A stretch of DNA of 64,000 nucleotides, taken from contig NZ_CP031165.1 in NCBI RefSeq assembly GCF_003344865.1, positions 2,981,910-3,045,909 on the forward strand. The letters are read 5' to 3'. The translations under genes and the position numbers were made by a program. Positions 8,733-18,449 of the stretch are shown one piece after another. The notes under the pieces were generated by a model. The model was not told the DNA's origin. It searched no databases and saw only the letters and a list, made by a program, of their open reading frames with translations. The first letter of the stretch is position 1, and each line of letters opens with the position of its first letter. This stretch comes from Euzebya pacifica (lineage in GTDB: Bacteria > Actinomycetota > Nitriliruptoria > Euzebyales > Euzebyaceae).

Positions 8733-10628
8733 TCAGCGGGTGGCCGACGCGACCACTCGAGCGGCCAGCTCGTACTTGCCGAGCGCCGGGATGACGTAGG
8801 CGCCGGCAACGAGCGGACGGACGGCCTCGACGAGCTCCTCTGCGATGGCCACACCCTCGTCGGGGGCACGGTCCCCGGCCGCATCGAGCCGCTCGAAGAT
8901 GGCCTTGGGGATGACGATCCCGGGGACCTCCTCGTGGAGGAACCGGGCCTGTCGTGTGCCGAACAGCGGCATGATGCCCATGAGGACCGGCAGGTCGAAC
9001 GGCCGGCCGTGGCGGGCCTCGTATGCCTCGAGGAAGCGGCTGATCCGGGAGGGTTCGAACACCGCCTGGCCCAGCGCGAAGTGCGCACCGGCCTCCATCT
9101 TCCGCTCGAGGACGTCCAGCTCGTGGTCGAGGTCGTCGGCGAACATGTTCAGCGCGCAGCCGACGGTGAACCCCGTGGGCCGGCCGATGTCGTTGCCGCC
9201 CAGGTCCTCACCGACGTTCATGCGTCCGGCGATGGTCCCGATCAGCGCCGACGGGGCGATGTCGAAGGCATCCATCGCCTCGGGGAAGTCCCCGATCCGG
9301 GTGGGGTCGCCCATGGTCACGAACAGGTTGCGCAGCCCCAGCGCATGGGCGGCCAGCAGGTCGCCCTGGACCCGCAGGAGGTTCCGCCCCCGGGTGGGGA
9401 AGTGCAGGATCGTCTCCAGGCCCACCTGTGACTGCAGGACCTGCGCAGCGGCCCACGGGCTCATCCGCATGCGGGCCGCCGGGCTGTCGGCGACGTCGAT
9501 CAGGTGGGCACCGGCGTCGCGGAGCAGCTCGGCCGCACGCAGCAGACGGGCGGTGTCGTGGCCCCGGGGCGGGCTCAGCTCGACGGTCACCGTGAACTGA
9601 CGCTGGGCCAGGCGGTAGCCGAGCTCGGTTGGTTCGAGTGTCGGCGCGTCGCTGGTCGGCGCGGCGGTGGGCGCGGCGATGGCGATGGGCGCCGGGGGCG
9701 TCGGGTCGTCCAGGACGGTCCGCATCGCGGCGATGTGCTCGGGGGTGGTGCCGCAGCAGCCCCCGACCAGCTGCACGCCGACGGCCCGCAGCCGTTCGGT
9801 CGCCTGGGCGAAGTACTGCGGGGTCGCGGGATACAGGACACGGCCGCCGACCTGCTCGGCGAATCCGGCGTTGGGGTAGGCCGACAGGCGGGCGTCGGGG
9901 ACCGACCGGCGCATGGCCTCGATCAACCGCTGGATCTGCGCGGGTCCGCCCGAGCAGTTCACGCCGATCACGTCGGCGCCGGCCGCGTGCAGCTCGGCGG
10001 CGACCCGGCCGGGCAGGACTCCCAGGACCGTGCGGTCGTCACGGGCGAACGTGGCGTGGGCGATGACGGGGACGTCGGGGTGGACCTCGCGGGCTGCGGC
10101 GAGGGCGGTCAGCAGCTCACCGTGGTCACCGAAGGTCTCCAGCGCGATGACGTCGACGCCCTCGAGGGCCCGCATCTGCTGGACGAAGAAGCCCTTCGCC
10201 TCCTCCGCCGACATGCGGCCGTAGGGGGCCATGGGCACGCCGAGTGGGCCCACCGTCCCGGCCAGCAGCACGTCGGCGTCCCCGATCGCGGTCCGGGCCA
10301 GGTCGACCGCTGCCCGGTTGATCGCCTCGACGTCGTCGGCGTGGCCGTGGCGGCGCAGCTGGACGGCGTTGGCCGCGAAGGTGTTGGTGGACAGCACGTC
10401 GACGCCGGCGGCCACGTAGTCGCGGTGCAGGCCGAGGACCACGTCGGGAGCGGTCAGCACGAGCGCTTCGAAGCACGCGTCGCTGGGCAGGTCGGCGCGA
10501 AGGTGCAGCATCGTGCCGGTGGCACCGTCGCCGAGAAGCGGGGTGCCGCTGTGCAGCCGGTCCAGCAAGGGACGGTTGGGCGTGGCGGTGGCCGTCGGGC
10601 CAGCGTCTTGGACAGTTCGATGGGTCAC
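8733..10628 (-). CDS. Bifunctional homocysteine S-methyltransferase / 5,10-methylenetetrahydrofolate reductase
   Basis: A 631-residue fusion, close to the usual size of YitJ-type proteins. Residues about 1-310 are the homocysteine methyltransferase barrel, with GDGATGTMLH, the zinc-cysteine motif VNCSGGP and the paired cysteines of GGCCGTTPEHI. After an Ala/Pro-rich linker (TPPAPIAIAAPTAAPTS), residues about 335-631 form a MetF-type flavin barrel (FTVTVELSPPRGHD, FVTMGDPTRIGDFPEA, FTVGCALNM). Together they reduce methylene-THF and may transfer the methyl group to homocysteine to make methionine. The start is GTG at 10628. No riboswitch is visible in the 70-base divergent gap. Confidence 0.92.
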   Translation of the reverse strand: MTHRTVQDAGPTATATPNRPLLDRLHSGTPLLGDGATGTMLHLRADLPSDACFEALVLTAPDVVLGLHRDYVAAGVDVLSTNTFAANAVQLRRHGHADDVEAINRAAVDLARTAIGDADVLLAGTVGPLGVPMAPYGRMSAEEAKGFFVQQMRALEGVDVIALETFGDHGELLTALAAAREVHPDVPVIAHATFARDDRTVLGVLPGRVAAELHAAGADVIGVNCSGGPAQIQRLIEAMRRSVPDARLSAYPNAGFAEQVGGRVLYPATPQYFAQATERLRAVGVQLVGGCCGTTPEHIAAMRTVLDDPTPPAPIAIAAPTAAPTSDAPTLEPTELGYRLAQRQFTVTVELSPPRGHDTARLLRAAELLRDAGAHLIDVADSPAARMRMSPWAAAQVLQSQVGLETILHFPTRGRNLLRVQGDLLAAHALGLRNLFVTMGDPTRIGDFPEAMDAFDIAPSALIGTIAGRMNVGEDLGGNDIGRPTGFTVGCALNMFADDLDHELDVLERKMEAGAHFALGQAVFEPSRISRFLEAYEARHGRPFDLPVLMGIMPLFGTRQARFLHEEVPGIVIPKAIFERLDAAGDRAPDEGVAIAEELVEAVRPLVAGAYVIPALGKYELAARVVASATR

Positions 10629-10698
10629 GTGACCAGAAACGGTACGCCCATGGCCGGCTTCGGGGAAACCTGATCGGCACGAGTACCATCCGACGGCG

Positions 10699-11625
10699 AT
10701 GAGCCACCCCTTCGGCACCCTGCACCTGATCGCCAACCCGACCTCGGGAAGCGGCGCGGTCCGCAAGACCATGCCCGAGCTGCGCCGTCTGCTGGACGAG
10801 CACGAGCTGGACCACGAGGTCCACCTGACGACGGGCCCCGGCCACGCCACCGAGCTGGCCCGCAGCATCGTCGAGGGTGGGGGCCGCTACATCGCGGCAG
10901 TCGGTGGCGACGGAACCGTCCACGAGGTCGTCAACGGCCTGCTGGACGCCGACGGGCAGCCGATCGCCGCCGACATCGTGCTGGCCGTCGTCCGTGCCGG
11001 ATCCGGCGGCGACTTCGCCCGCACGTTCGGGCTGGACCGGCCGGTCGAGCGCCTCGTCCGTCGTCACCTGACGGGCACGGCCACGATGCCGCTTGACGTC
11101 GGGCACGTCACCTACGTCAAGGATGGTCGCGAGGAGAGCTGCTTCTTCGTCAACATCGCCGAGGTCGGCTGGGGCGCCGATGTGGTCCGTCGTGCCGCGA
11201 AGCTGCCCCGCTTCGTCGGGCGCGTCCGCTACCTGATCTCCGCGCTGGCCGCCGTGCGGGCCGCCAACCCCCAGCAGGTGGCGCTGGTCCTGGAGAAGAC
11301 GACCGCCAACATCGGCATGGTCGAGCTGGTCGTGGCCAACGGCCAGTTCTTCGGGGGCGGCATGAAGGTCGCGCCACGGGCGCTGCCCGACGACGGGCTG
11401 TTCAACGTCCTGGCGTTCACGGGCGGCAAGGCGCAGGTGTTCACGTTGACGCCGAAGCTGTTCCAGGGCGAGCACCTGCCGAACCCGCGGATCGCCGAGT
11501 GGCAGTCCTCGACGGCATCCGTGGCGCCCGAGGAACCGATGCTGGTCGAGGCCGACGGCGAGGTCCTCGGGACCACTCCCGCGTCGTTCACCGTGGTCGA
11601 CAAGCCGCTCGTCCTCAAGATCTGA
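10699..11625 (+). CDS. Diacylglycerol/sphingosine kinase-family lipid kinase (YegS/DgkB type)
   Basis: A 308-residue protein. The kinase signature is GGDGTVHEVVNGL (about residues 69-81), preceded by LIANPTSGSGAVRK, the phosphate-binding NP.SG motif of the DAGK catalytic domain. The C-terminal beta-sandwich has NGQFFGGGMKVAPRALPDDG, typical of YegS/DgkB. It probably phosphorylates diacylglycerol or a related membrane lipid at the inner membrane face, using ATP. The ATG is at 10699. cbiB starts two bases after its stop, so the two share a transcript although their functions do not obviously connect. Confidence 0.87.
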   Translation: MSHPFGTLHLIANPTSGSGAVRKTMPELRRLLDEHELDHEVHLTTGPGHATELARSIVEGGGRYIAAVGGDGTVHEVVNGLLDADGQPIAADIVLAVVRAGSGGDFARTFGLDRPVERLVRRHLTGTATMPLDVGHVTYVKDGREESCFFVNIAEVGWGADVVRRAAKLPRFVGRVRYLISALAAVRAANPQQVALVLEKTTANIGMVELVVANGQFFGGGMKVAPRALPDDGLFNVLAFTGGKAQVFTLTPKLFQGEHLPNPRIAEWQSSTASVAPEEPMLVEADGEVLGTTPASFTVVDKPLVLKI

Positions 11626-11627
11626 GC

Positions 11628-12578
11628 GTGCCGTCCCGTCGAGGGTGGCTGGCGGCCGGCCTGGTCGCCGGGGTCGTGGCCGACGAGCTGCTCGGCGACC
11701 CCCAGCGCTGGCATCCGGTCGCCGGCTACGGGCGTGCGGCGGGATGGCTCGAGCGTCGGCTGTGGGCGGACCGGGTCGGTGCGGGCGCGGTGTTCACCGC
11801 GATCGCCGTCGGGTTGCCGGTGGTCGGTGCCGTGGTGGTCGACCGTGGCCTCGGGTCCCGTCGGGGTGGGCGGGGTGCGTTGTTGGCCGTTGTCGTCTGG
11901 TCGTCGGTCGGTGGGCGTCAGCTGCGGGAGGTGGGGGAGCGGATCGGGTCCCTGCTGGAGGACGGCGACCTGAACAGTGCCCGCGGCTGGCTGCCCTGGC
12001 TGGTCGGCCGGGACCCGTCGACGCTGGATGTCGACGGGGTCGCCCGCGCGGTCGTGGAGTCCCTGGCGGAGAACACCGCGGACTCCGTCGTGGGCCCGCT
12101 CGTGTGGGGGGCGCTGCTGGGCACGCCCGGGGTGGTTGGGTACCGGGCGATCAACACGCTGGATGCGATGGTCGGGCACCACAGCCCCAGGTACGAGCGC
12201 TTCGGCACGGCGTCGGCCCGGCTGGACGACCTCGCCAACCTGCTGCCGTCGCGGGTCACCGCCGCGGTCACCGCGCTGGTCGCGCCGGTGGTGGGCGGCT
12301 CGCCCTGCCGGGTGGTTGCGGTCGTGCGACGTGACGGCCGACGGCATCCCTCGCCCAACGCCGGCCCGGTGGAGGCTGCGGCGGCGGGGGCGCTCGGCCT
12401 GACCCTGGGTGGTCCGCTGTCCTACGAGGGGCGCGCCGAACGACGCGGCCCGCTCGGTGACGGGCCGCCCCCCACGCCGACCGACATCCCCCGGTCGGTG
12501 CGGCTGTCCCGATGGATCACCGTCGGCGCGACGGTCCTGGCGGCCGTCGTGGGTCAGCGCCGGACGGACTCGAGGTAG
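11628..12578 (+). CDS. cbiB: Adenosylcobinamide-phosphate synthase CbiB/CobD
   Basis: A 316-residue membrane protein with the CbiB signatures VADELLGDPQRWHPVAGYGRAAG near the N-terminus, VESLAENTADSVVGPLVWG and NTLDAMVGHHSPRYERFGTASARLDDLANLLPSR. It attaches the aminopropanol arm to adenosylcobyric acid in cobalamin synthesis. The start is GTG at 11628. Its substrate-making and later-stage partners (CobU, CobD decarboxylase, CobT) are in a separate operon about 10 kb away at 21729-25047. The 3' end overlaps the convergent amidohydrolase gene by 25 bases. Confidence 0.9.
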   Translation: MPSRRGWLAAGLVAGVVADELLGDPQRWHPVAGYGRAAGWLERRLWADRVGAGAVFTAIAVGLPVVGAVVVDRGLGSRRGGRGALLAVVVWSSVGGRQLREVGERIGSLLEDGDLNSARGWLPWLVGRDPSTLDVDGVARAVVESLAENTADSVVGPLVWGALLGTPGVVGYRAINTLDAMVGHHSPRYERFGTASARLDDLANLLPSRVTAAVTALVAPVVGGSPCRVVAVVRRDGRRHPSPNAGPVEAAAAGALGLTLGGPLSYEGRAERRGPLGDGPPPTPTDIPRSVRLSRWITVGATVLAAVVGQRRTDSR

Positions 12579-13222
12579 GCGAGCGCGGCCGACAGCTCGA
12601 CGACCTCCGCGTACTTGGCCGCGAGGTCCTCGAGGTTGCCATCGTGCACACGGTCGGATCGGTCGCCGCAGGCGTCTGCGACGACCAGGGGAACGAACCC
12701 GTGGGACATGGCGTCGACGACGGATGCCCGCACGCACCCGGATGTGGACACCCCGCCGACGACCACGGTGTCGATGCCCATCGCGGTCAGCGTGCCGGCA
12801 AGCGACGTGCCGAAGAAGGCGCTCGGCATCTGCTTGACCACCACGACCTCGCCGTCGACCGGTGCGACTTCGGGCCGGATCGCGCCCGGTCCGTCGGGGC
12901 CATCGTTCGCGTCGGCGGCGAACACTTGAAGGCCTGCGACCTTGCGGAAGAACACACCCCCGTCGACCCCGTCGGCGGCGTAGCGGACGCACGTGTGGAC
13001 GACGGGCACGCCCGAGGACCGGGCAGCGTCGAGCAACCGGGCGGCCGCCTCGAGCGCATCGGTCGAGGGGAGCTCGAAGGCGCCGCCGACGTCGAAGTAG
13101 GCACGAACCATGTCGATCAGCAGCAGCGCCGGGCGGCGACCGGGCTGGAGCGCCCCACCCCACCCCGACCGGTCGTGCCCGCTGGAATGCCCCGGGCCGT
13201 CGGGGCCACCGGGTGGGCTCAC
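12554..13222 (-). CDS. Isochorismatase-fold amidohydrolase, probable N-carbamoylsarcosine amidase type
   Basis: A 222-residue cysteine hydrolase with the expected triad: Asp37 (LLIDM), Lys130 (VVVKQMPSAF) and Cys163 (STSGCVRAS). The triad spacing (93 and 33 residues) equals that of Arthrobacter N-carbamoylsarcosine amidohydrolase (Asp51/Lys144/Cys177, from memory). Such enzymes release ammonia and CO2 from N-carbamoyl amino acids. The GTG start overlaps the hyuB stop (GTGA), placing it directly after an ATP-dependent hydantoinase. This is the order of steps in N-methylhydantoin breakdown. Other isochorismatase-family activities remain possible. Confidence 0.75.
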   Translation of the reverse strand: MSPPGGPDGPGHSSGHDRSGWGGALQPGRRPALLLIDMVRAYFDVGGAFELPSTDALEAAARLLDAARSSGVPVVHTCVRYAADGVDGGVFFRKVAGLQVFAADANDGPDGPGAIRPEVAPVDGEVVVVKQMPSAFFGTSLAGTLTAMGIDTVVVGGVSTSGCVRASVVDAMSHGFVPLVVADACGDRSDRVHDGNLEDLAAKYAEVVELSAALAYLESVRR

Positions 13223-15093
13223 AACCGGGCCATCGGTGGCTTCGGTGCCGGCAGGCCCGTCTCCTCCTCGCAGCGGGCCAGGATCTCCTCCAGCGGCGGG
13301 CCGGCGTTGATCACCGGACGCTCGTCGGGTCGGGAGCGGCGCAGCTCCTCCCGCAAAGCGGTCGTCGCCGCGTCGTCGACGACACCGTCCTCGTCGCAGA
13401 CGACGCCGTACCGCCGGGCACCGTCCACGCTCACCAGGCGCCGCCGCACCTCCAGCCCGACCAGCGACGGGTCACGCTCCAGCGGGTCGCCCCAGCCGCC
13501 ACCACCCCAGGTGACGAAGTGCAGCAGCTCGCCGGCCCGGACGGGAACGTCGTGGCACTTCGACGGGAGGACCTCGGTGGTCCCGTCCAGCCGTTCGATC
13601 CACTTGGTGCCGCGTGCCCCCGGCTCGCCACCGATGACCCCCCACGGATAGGTCAGCCAGCGGTCGTCGTGGATGGCGATCTCGCCGTCGGAGAGGAACC
13701 GGTAGGCCACTTCGACGCCGTTGCCGCCGCGATGCAGTCCGGCGCCGCCGGTGTCGGTCACCGTCGTCCACGTCTCGATCCGCAGCGGGTAGTACGACTC
13801 GAGGTACTCACACGGGATGTTGGTGAACGATGGCCACAGGCTGTGGCCGTCCGGGCCGTCGCCCATGGGACGGCCGGGGATCCCACCGAACCCGATGGAG
13901 TACAGCTGGAACCACTCGCCCTTGCGTTCTCCCTCCGAGTACGTGCCCGAGTACATGAAGTGCGGGGAGGAGGAGAAGCCAGCTGCGTTCATCAGGTCGG
14001 GGTTGGTCTTGCCCAGCAGGCCCCCGAGCAGGTCGAAGACGCGGCCGATGCCGTGGTTGCGGCCGCTGAGCGCTGCGGGGAACCGTGGCTTCCAGAAGCT
14101 GTCCTCGGGGATGACCACATCGATCAACGGATAGAAGCCGTCGTTCCAGAGGATCTGGGGGTCAGCCACGGTGATCATGTAGATCCCGAAGAACATCCGG
14201 ATCAGGTTCTCGTTGATGTAGTAGTTGATCGGGCCGGCGGCCTGGGGGGAGGAACCCGTGAAGTCCAGCGTCACCCGGTCGCCGTTGCGGGTCAGCGACA
14301 GCTTCAGCTCGTAGGGACCGAAGCCGACCCCGTCGTCGCAGATGTAGTCGGTGAAGTCGATGGTCTCGCCGTCGGCGAACACCATGCCGAGGAGCGCCTT
14401 CATCGCGTCGTGGTTGCGCTGCAGCAGCGCATCGAGCGCCGACAGGTAGGTCTCGACCCCGAAGCGGTCACACAGCTCGGTGATCCGACGTCCGGCGGTG
14501 CGGCAGGCCGCCACGATGCCGTTGAGGTCGGCCCGGTTCCAGTCGGGTTTGCGGACCTGGCGGAGGATGACCTCCAGCGCCTCGTCGGCGAGCTCGCCCT
14601 TCTTGTACAGCTTGAAGGGCGGGATGATCACGCCCTCCTCGTAGATGGTCTTCGCGTCCGTCGGCATCGACGCGGGCGTCTTCCCGCCCACGTCGGACAT
14701 GTGCCCGAACATGCTCGCCCATCCGACCACCCGCCCCGAATGGAAGATCGGCATGACGACCAGCCAGTCGTTGGCATGGGAGATCGCGGCACCGCAGGCG
14801 TACGGATCAGAGGTCAGGAGGACATCACCCTCCTCGATCGTCCCGTCGTAGTTGTCCAGGAAGTCGGGGATGGACAGCCCGAACTGCCCGACCACCATCT
14901 TCCCCTCGGGGTCACCGATGAGGGGGAACTCGTCGTGCTGTTCACGGATGCCGGGGGACAGCGCCGTGCGGAACAGCACCTCGTCCATCTCGTAGCGGGC
15001 GTTGCGCAGGGCGTTCTCGACCAGGTCGAGGGTGATGACGTCGACGTCGACCCGGTCCACGGGGTCGGTGTTGGTCTCGATGATCGTGGCCAT
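13219..15093 (-). CDS. HyuB-like hydantoinase/oxoprolinase B subunit
   Basis: A 624-residue protein of the hydantoinase B/oxoprolinase C-half family. It starts with an acidic helix bearing DVITLDLVENALRNARYEMDEVLFRTALSPGIREQHDEF. Family hallmarks follow: GDVLLTSDPYACGAAISHANDW, FHSGRVVGWASMFGHMSDVGGK and LDFTGSSPQAAGPINYYIN. With HyuA it forms an ATP-dependent ring-opening enzyme acting on hydantoins, 5-oxoproline or related cyclic amides, or a carboxylase of the acetone-carboxylase class. The ATG at 15093 lies two bases after hyuA ends. The exact substrate cannot be read from the sequence. Confidence 0.85.
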   Translation of the reverse strand: MATIIETNTDPVDRVDVDVITLDLVENALRNARYEMDEVLFRTALSPGIREQHDEFPLIGDPEGKMVVGQFGLSIPDFLDNYDGTIEEGDVLLTSDPYACGAAISHANDWLVVMPIFHSGRVVGWASMFGHMSDVGGKTPASMPTDAKTIYEEGVIIPPFKLYKKGELADEALEVILRQVRKPDWNRADLNGIVAACRTAGRRITELCDRFGVETYLSALDALLQRNHDAMKALLGMVFADGETIDFTDYICDDGVGFGPYELKLSLTRNGDRVTLDFTGSSPQAAGPINYYINENLIRMFFGIYMITVADPQILWNDGFYPLIDVVIPEDSFWKPRFPAALSGRNHGIGRVFDLLGGLLGKTNPDLMNAAGFSSSPHFMYSGTYSEGERKGEWFQLYSIGFGGIPGRPMGDGPDGHSLWPSFTNIPCEYLESYYPLRIETWTTVTDTGGAGLHRGGNGVEVAYRFLSDGEIAIHDDRWLTYPWGVIGGEPGARGTKWIERLDGTTEVLPSKCHDVPVRAGELLHFVTWGGGGWGDPLERDPSLVGLEVRRRLVSVDGARRYGVVCDEDGVVDDAATTALREELRRSRPDERPVINAGPPLEEILARCEEETGLPAPKPPMARL

Positions 15094-15095
15094 GA

Positions 15096-17165
15096 TCAGG
15101 CCTCCTCGGTGGGGGTGATGAGCAGGGAACCGGAGGGGTGCACCGTGGCGATGTGCCCGGGCAGCACGAGCGTGGTGGAGTCCATCTCCGTGATGACCGC
15201 GGGGCCGTCGACGACCGCACCGGCACCCAGCAACGACCGGTCGATGACGACCGCCTCGTGATGGGCACCGTCGACCCAGATCCGGTGGCGGCCGACGGTG
15301 GCGTCGGCGACCGATTCGCCCTCATCGACGGTGTCAGGGGTGACGTTCGGTCGTGGCCCGCTCGCGGTTGCCCGCAGCGTCACCACCTCGTGGGCCGTGG
15401 TGTCGAGCAGGAAGCCGAAGAGCCGGTCGTGTTCGGCGTCGAACGCCGAGGCGATCGCAGCCAGCCCCGCCCCCTCCCCGTCGAAGGCCTCGCGGTCGAC
15501 GGGGATCGGGATCTCGAATCCCTGCCCGTGGTAGCGGACGTCGGCGGCGAACTCCACGACCATGTCGCCGTCGTCGATGCCCTCGGCCCGCAGCGTCGTC
15601 CGCGCAGCGGCAGCGAGCTCGTCGAACGCCGTGGCGATCTCGGGGTCGGAGGTGTCGGGAAGCTGGCGGATCCACGTCCTGGCGCTCTCGTCGCGCAGCG
15701 ACGTGGTGGCGTCCCCGTAGGCACACAGGACGCCGGGGGAGGGGGGGATGATGACCGGCCACGACCCCAGGAGGCGCCCGAGCGCGTTGGCGTGAAGGGG
15801 ACCTGCGCCTCCGAAGGCCACGAGCGCGAAGTCCCTCGGGTCGAAACCCTGCTGGACGCTGACCAGCCGCAGGGCCCCGAACATGTTCTCGTTGACGATG
15901 TCGATGATGCCCGAGGCCGCGGCCTCGACGCTCCCCAGGTCCGTGGCGTCGGCGATCGTCCCGACGGCTGTCCGAGCGGCGTCGATGTCCAACGCGATCT
16001 CACCCCCTGCTAGCGAGGAGGGCAGGTAACCGAGGACGAGGTTGGCGTCGGTGACCGTCGGCTCGGTGCCGCCCTGGCCGTAGGCGGCCGGCCCGGGCGC
16101 GGCACCAGCGGACTGCGGACCCACCCGCAGCGCACGGGTCAGCTGGGGGACGTGGGCGATCGAGCCGCCGCCGGCCCCCACGGTGCGGACGTCGACCGAG
16201 GCGGCCCGGACGTCGAGGTCGCCGACGCGGGTCTGTCGACCGATGCGGGGCACACCGTCCTGGACCAGGGCCACATCCGTGGAGGTCCCACCCATGTCGA
16301 AGGTCAGGAAGTCGCTGTGCCCGACCTGCTGGGCCACCCATGCCGCTCCCGCGACGCCGCCGGCCGGTCCGCTCAGCAGCATGTTGACGGGCGAGGCCGT
16401 GGCGGCGTCGGCGGATGCCAGCCCGCCGTCGGAGCGGAGAATCTTCAGGTCGCCGGTGATGCCCCCGTCCCGGAGCTCTGCCTGCAGGTTGCTGATGTAG
16501 CGGGAGACCTGCGGCTGCACATAGCCGTTGGCGACGGTGGTCACGGTGCGCTCGTACTCGCGGAGCTCGGGCAGCACGCTGGAGGACAGGGACACACCGA
16601 TGTCGTTGCCGAGGACCTCGGTCGCGATGGCCCCGATCGTCTTCTCGTGGTCGGTGTTGGCGAAGGAGTTGATCAACGACACCGACAACGCCTCGATGCC
16701 GGCGTCCTTCAACCGGTACAGGTCGGCGCGGATGGCCTCCTCGTCGAGCCGGGTGACGACGGTCCCGTCCGAGGCGACGCGTTCGACCGCACCGACCGTG
16801 TGCTCCAGCGACGCCAACGGTTCGGGTTTGGGCCAGATGATCCAGCCGGCGAGCCCGCCGGGGACGAACGAGCGGGCGATCTGCAGGACCTGCTCGAAGC
16901 CCTTCGTCGTGACCAAGCCGACCCTGGCGCCCTTCTGCTCGAGGATCGCGTTGGTGGCAACGGTCGTCCCGTGCAGCACCTCGCCGATGTCGGCCATCGC
17001 GATCCCGGCGTCGTCGCACACCCGGCGGATGCCGTGCAGGACGCCGATGGACTGGTCAGCCGGCGTGGAGGCGGTCTTGACCCGCCACGTCCCGCCGGTG
17101 TCGGTGTCGATCAGCAGGACGTCGGTGAAGGTGCCTCCGACGTCGACTCCGAGCCTGTAGGTCAT
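15096..17165 (-). CDS. HyuA-like hydantoinase/oxoprolinase A subunit
   Basis: A 689-residue protein with two actin-like ATPase motifs, LGVDVGGTFTDVLLID at the N-terminus and FDMGGTSTDVALVQDG around residue 285. It also has GGAGPLHANALGRLLG, typical of the family. The catalytic use of ATP to activate an amide or ketone is shared by N-methylhydantoinase, 5-oxoprolinase and acetone/acetophenone carboxylases. Its length matches the standalone A subunits. It lies in an operon between the CoA-transferase (63 bases upstream) and hyuB (2 bases downstream). The N-carbamoylsarcosine-amidase-like gene at the end of the operon favours a hydantoin substrate. Confidence 0.86.
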   Translation of the reverse strand: MTYRLGVDVGGTFTDVLLIDTDTGGTWRVKTASTPADQSIGVLHGIRRVCDDAGIAMADIGEVLHGTTVATNAILEQKGARVGLVTTKGFEQVLQIARSFVPGGLAGWIIWPKPEPLASLEHTVGAVERVASDGTVVTRLDEEAIRADLYRLKDAGIEALSVSLINSFANTDHEKTIGAIATEVLGNDIGVSLSSSVLPELREYERTVTTVANGYVQPQVSRYISNLQAELRDGGITGDLKILRSDGGLASADAATASPVNMLLSGPAGGVAGAAWVAQQVGHSDFLTFDMGGTSTDVALVQDGVPRIGRQTRVGDLDVRAASVDVRTVGAGGGSIAHVPQLTRALRVGPQSAGAAPGPAAYGQGGTEPTVTDANLVLGYLPSSLAGGEIALDIDAARTAVGTIADATDLGSVEAAASGIIDIVNENMFGALRLVSVQQGFDPRDFALVAFGGAGPLHANALGRLLGSWPVIIPPSPGVLCAYGDATTSLRDESARTWIRQLPDTSDPEIATAFDELAAAARTTLRAEGIDDGDMVVEFAADVRYHGQGFEIPIPVDREAFDGEGAGLAAIASAFDAEHDRLFGFLLDTTAHEVVTLRATASGPRPNVTPDTVDEGESVADATVGRHRIWVDGAHHEAVVIDRSLLGAGAVVDGPAVITEMDSTTLVLPGHIATVHPSGSLLITPTEEA

Positions 17166-17228
17166 GTCCCTTGCCCTCCTGCGTCGTCACGCGGTTGGTG
17201 TGCTCTTCGGGTGTGGCGGTTCGGTCGG

Positions 17229-18449
17229 TCAGATCACGCCGTCGGATCGGAGCGCCTCGATGGCAGCGTCGTCGAGGCCTGCGACCTCGCGGAGGACCTC
17301 GTCGGTGTGTTCACCGAGGTCCGGTCCGGTGCGGCGGACCCGCCCGGGCGATGCCGTCAGGCGGGGGGCCACGTTCTGCATGGGCACCTCGCCGAACTCG
17401 GGGTGGGCGATGCGGACGATCGCCTCGCGGGCGGCGAAGTGGGGGTCGGCCAACATGTCCTTGGCGCGGAAGATCCGGCCCGCGGGGACGGCGCCCTCGG
17501 CCAGGGCATGGAGCAGGTCGTCGGCGTCGATCGTCGACGTCCACGCCGCGATCATGTCGTCCAGGAGTGCCGCGTTGGCGCCGCGGGCGGAGTGGGTGGC
17601 GAAGCGGTCGTCAGTCGCCAGCTCGGGCTGGTCCATCACCTTGGCGAGCCGGGTGAAGACGGTGTCCTGGTTGGCGGCCACCAGGACCATCTCGCCGTCC
17701 TTGGTCGGGTAGGCGTTGGACGGAGCCACGTTGGGCAGCACCGAGCCGGTTCGTTCTCGCTGGTAGCCGGCGACCTCCCACTCGGGCAGCAACGACTCCA
17801 TCAGGGCCAGCACGGCCTCGTAGATCGCGGAGTCGACCACCTGCCCGCGGCCCGTCGTGTGCCGGTGGTGCAGCGCCACGAGCGTGCCGAGGCACGCGAA
17901 GGTGGCCGCGAGGGAGTCCCCGAGGGAGATGCCAGCTCGGGCCGGTGGCTTGTCGGGGTCGCCGATGACGTGCCTGATCCCGCCCATGGCCTCGCCGATC
18001 GATCCGTACCCCGGTCGGGGGGCGTAGGGACCGGTCTGGCCGAACCCCGTCACCCGGGTCACGATGAGTCGCGGGTTGATGGCCCAGAGGTCCTCGGGGG
18101 CCTGCCCCCAGCGTTCGAGCGTGCCGGGGCGGAAGTTCTCGATCAGGATGTCCGCGTCGGCCACCAGCTTGCGGACCAGGTCCTGACCGGCTTCGGTCCG
18201 CAGGTCACACGTCACCGACCGCTTGTTGCGTGCGACCACGGGCCACCACAGCGACTTGCCGTGTGGCTTCTCCCGCCCCCACTGGCGCATCGGGTCACCG
18301 CGTCCGGGGTCCTCGACCTTGATGACGTCCGCGCCGAAGTCGCCGAGGAGCTGTCCGCAGAACGGGCCGGCCAGCAGCTGTCCGAGCTCGATGACCCGCA
18401 GGTCCTCCAGCGGCATCGGGGTGCGGTCGGTGGGCACATCGGTGGTCAT
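17229..18449 (-). CDS. CaiB/BaiF-family (class III) CoA-transferase
   Basis: A 406-residue protein. It has the class III CoA-transferase N-terminus (LRVIELGQLLAGPFCGQLLGDFGADVIKVE), NKRSVTCDLRT and the catalytic aspartate region ISLGDSLAATFACLG near residue 180. Further motifs are YGSIGEAMGG and VAANQDTVFTRL. These enzymes move CoA between carboxylic acids via an aspartyl-CoA thioester. The ATG at 18449 overlaps the regulator's stop (ATGA), so it is the second gene of the gntR-caiB-hyuA-hyuB-amidase operon. With the HMG-CoA-lyase-like gene across the promoter, it suggests activation and aldol cleavage of a branched dicarboxylate. Confidence 0.88.
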   Translation of the reverse strand: MTTDVPTDRTPMPLEDLRVIELGQLLAGPFCGQLLGDFGADVIKVEDPGRGDPMRQWGREKPHGKSLWWPVVARNKRSVTCDLRTEAGQDLVRKLVADADILIENFRPGTLERWGQAPEDLWAINPRLIVTRVTGFGQTGPYAPRPGYGSIGEAMGGIRHVIGDPDKPPARAGISLGDSLAATFACLGTLVALHHRHTTGRGQVVDSAIYEAVLALMESLLPEWEVAGYQRERTGSVLPNVAPSNAYPTKDGEMVLVAANQDTVFTRLAKVMDQPELATDDRFATHSARGANAALLDDMIAAWTSTIDADDLLHALAEGAVPAGRIFRAKDMLADPHFAAREAIVRIAHPEFGEVPMQNVAPRLTASPGRVRRTGPDLGEHTDEVLREVAGLDDAAIEALRSDGVI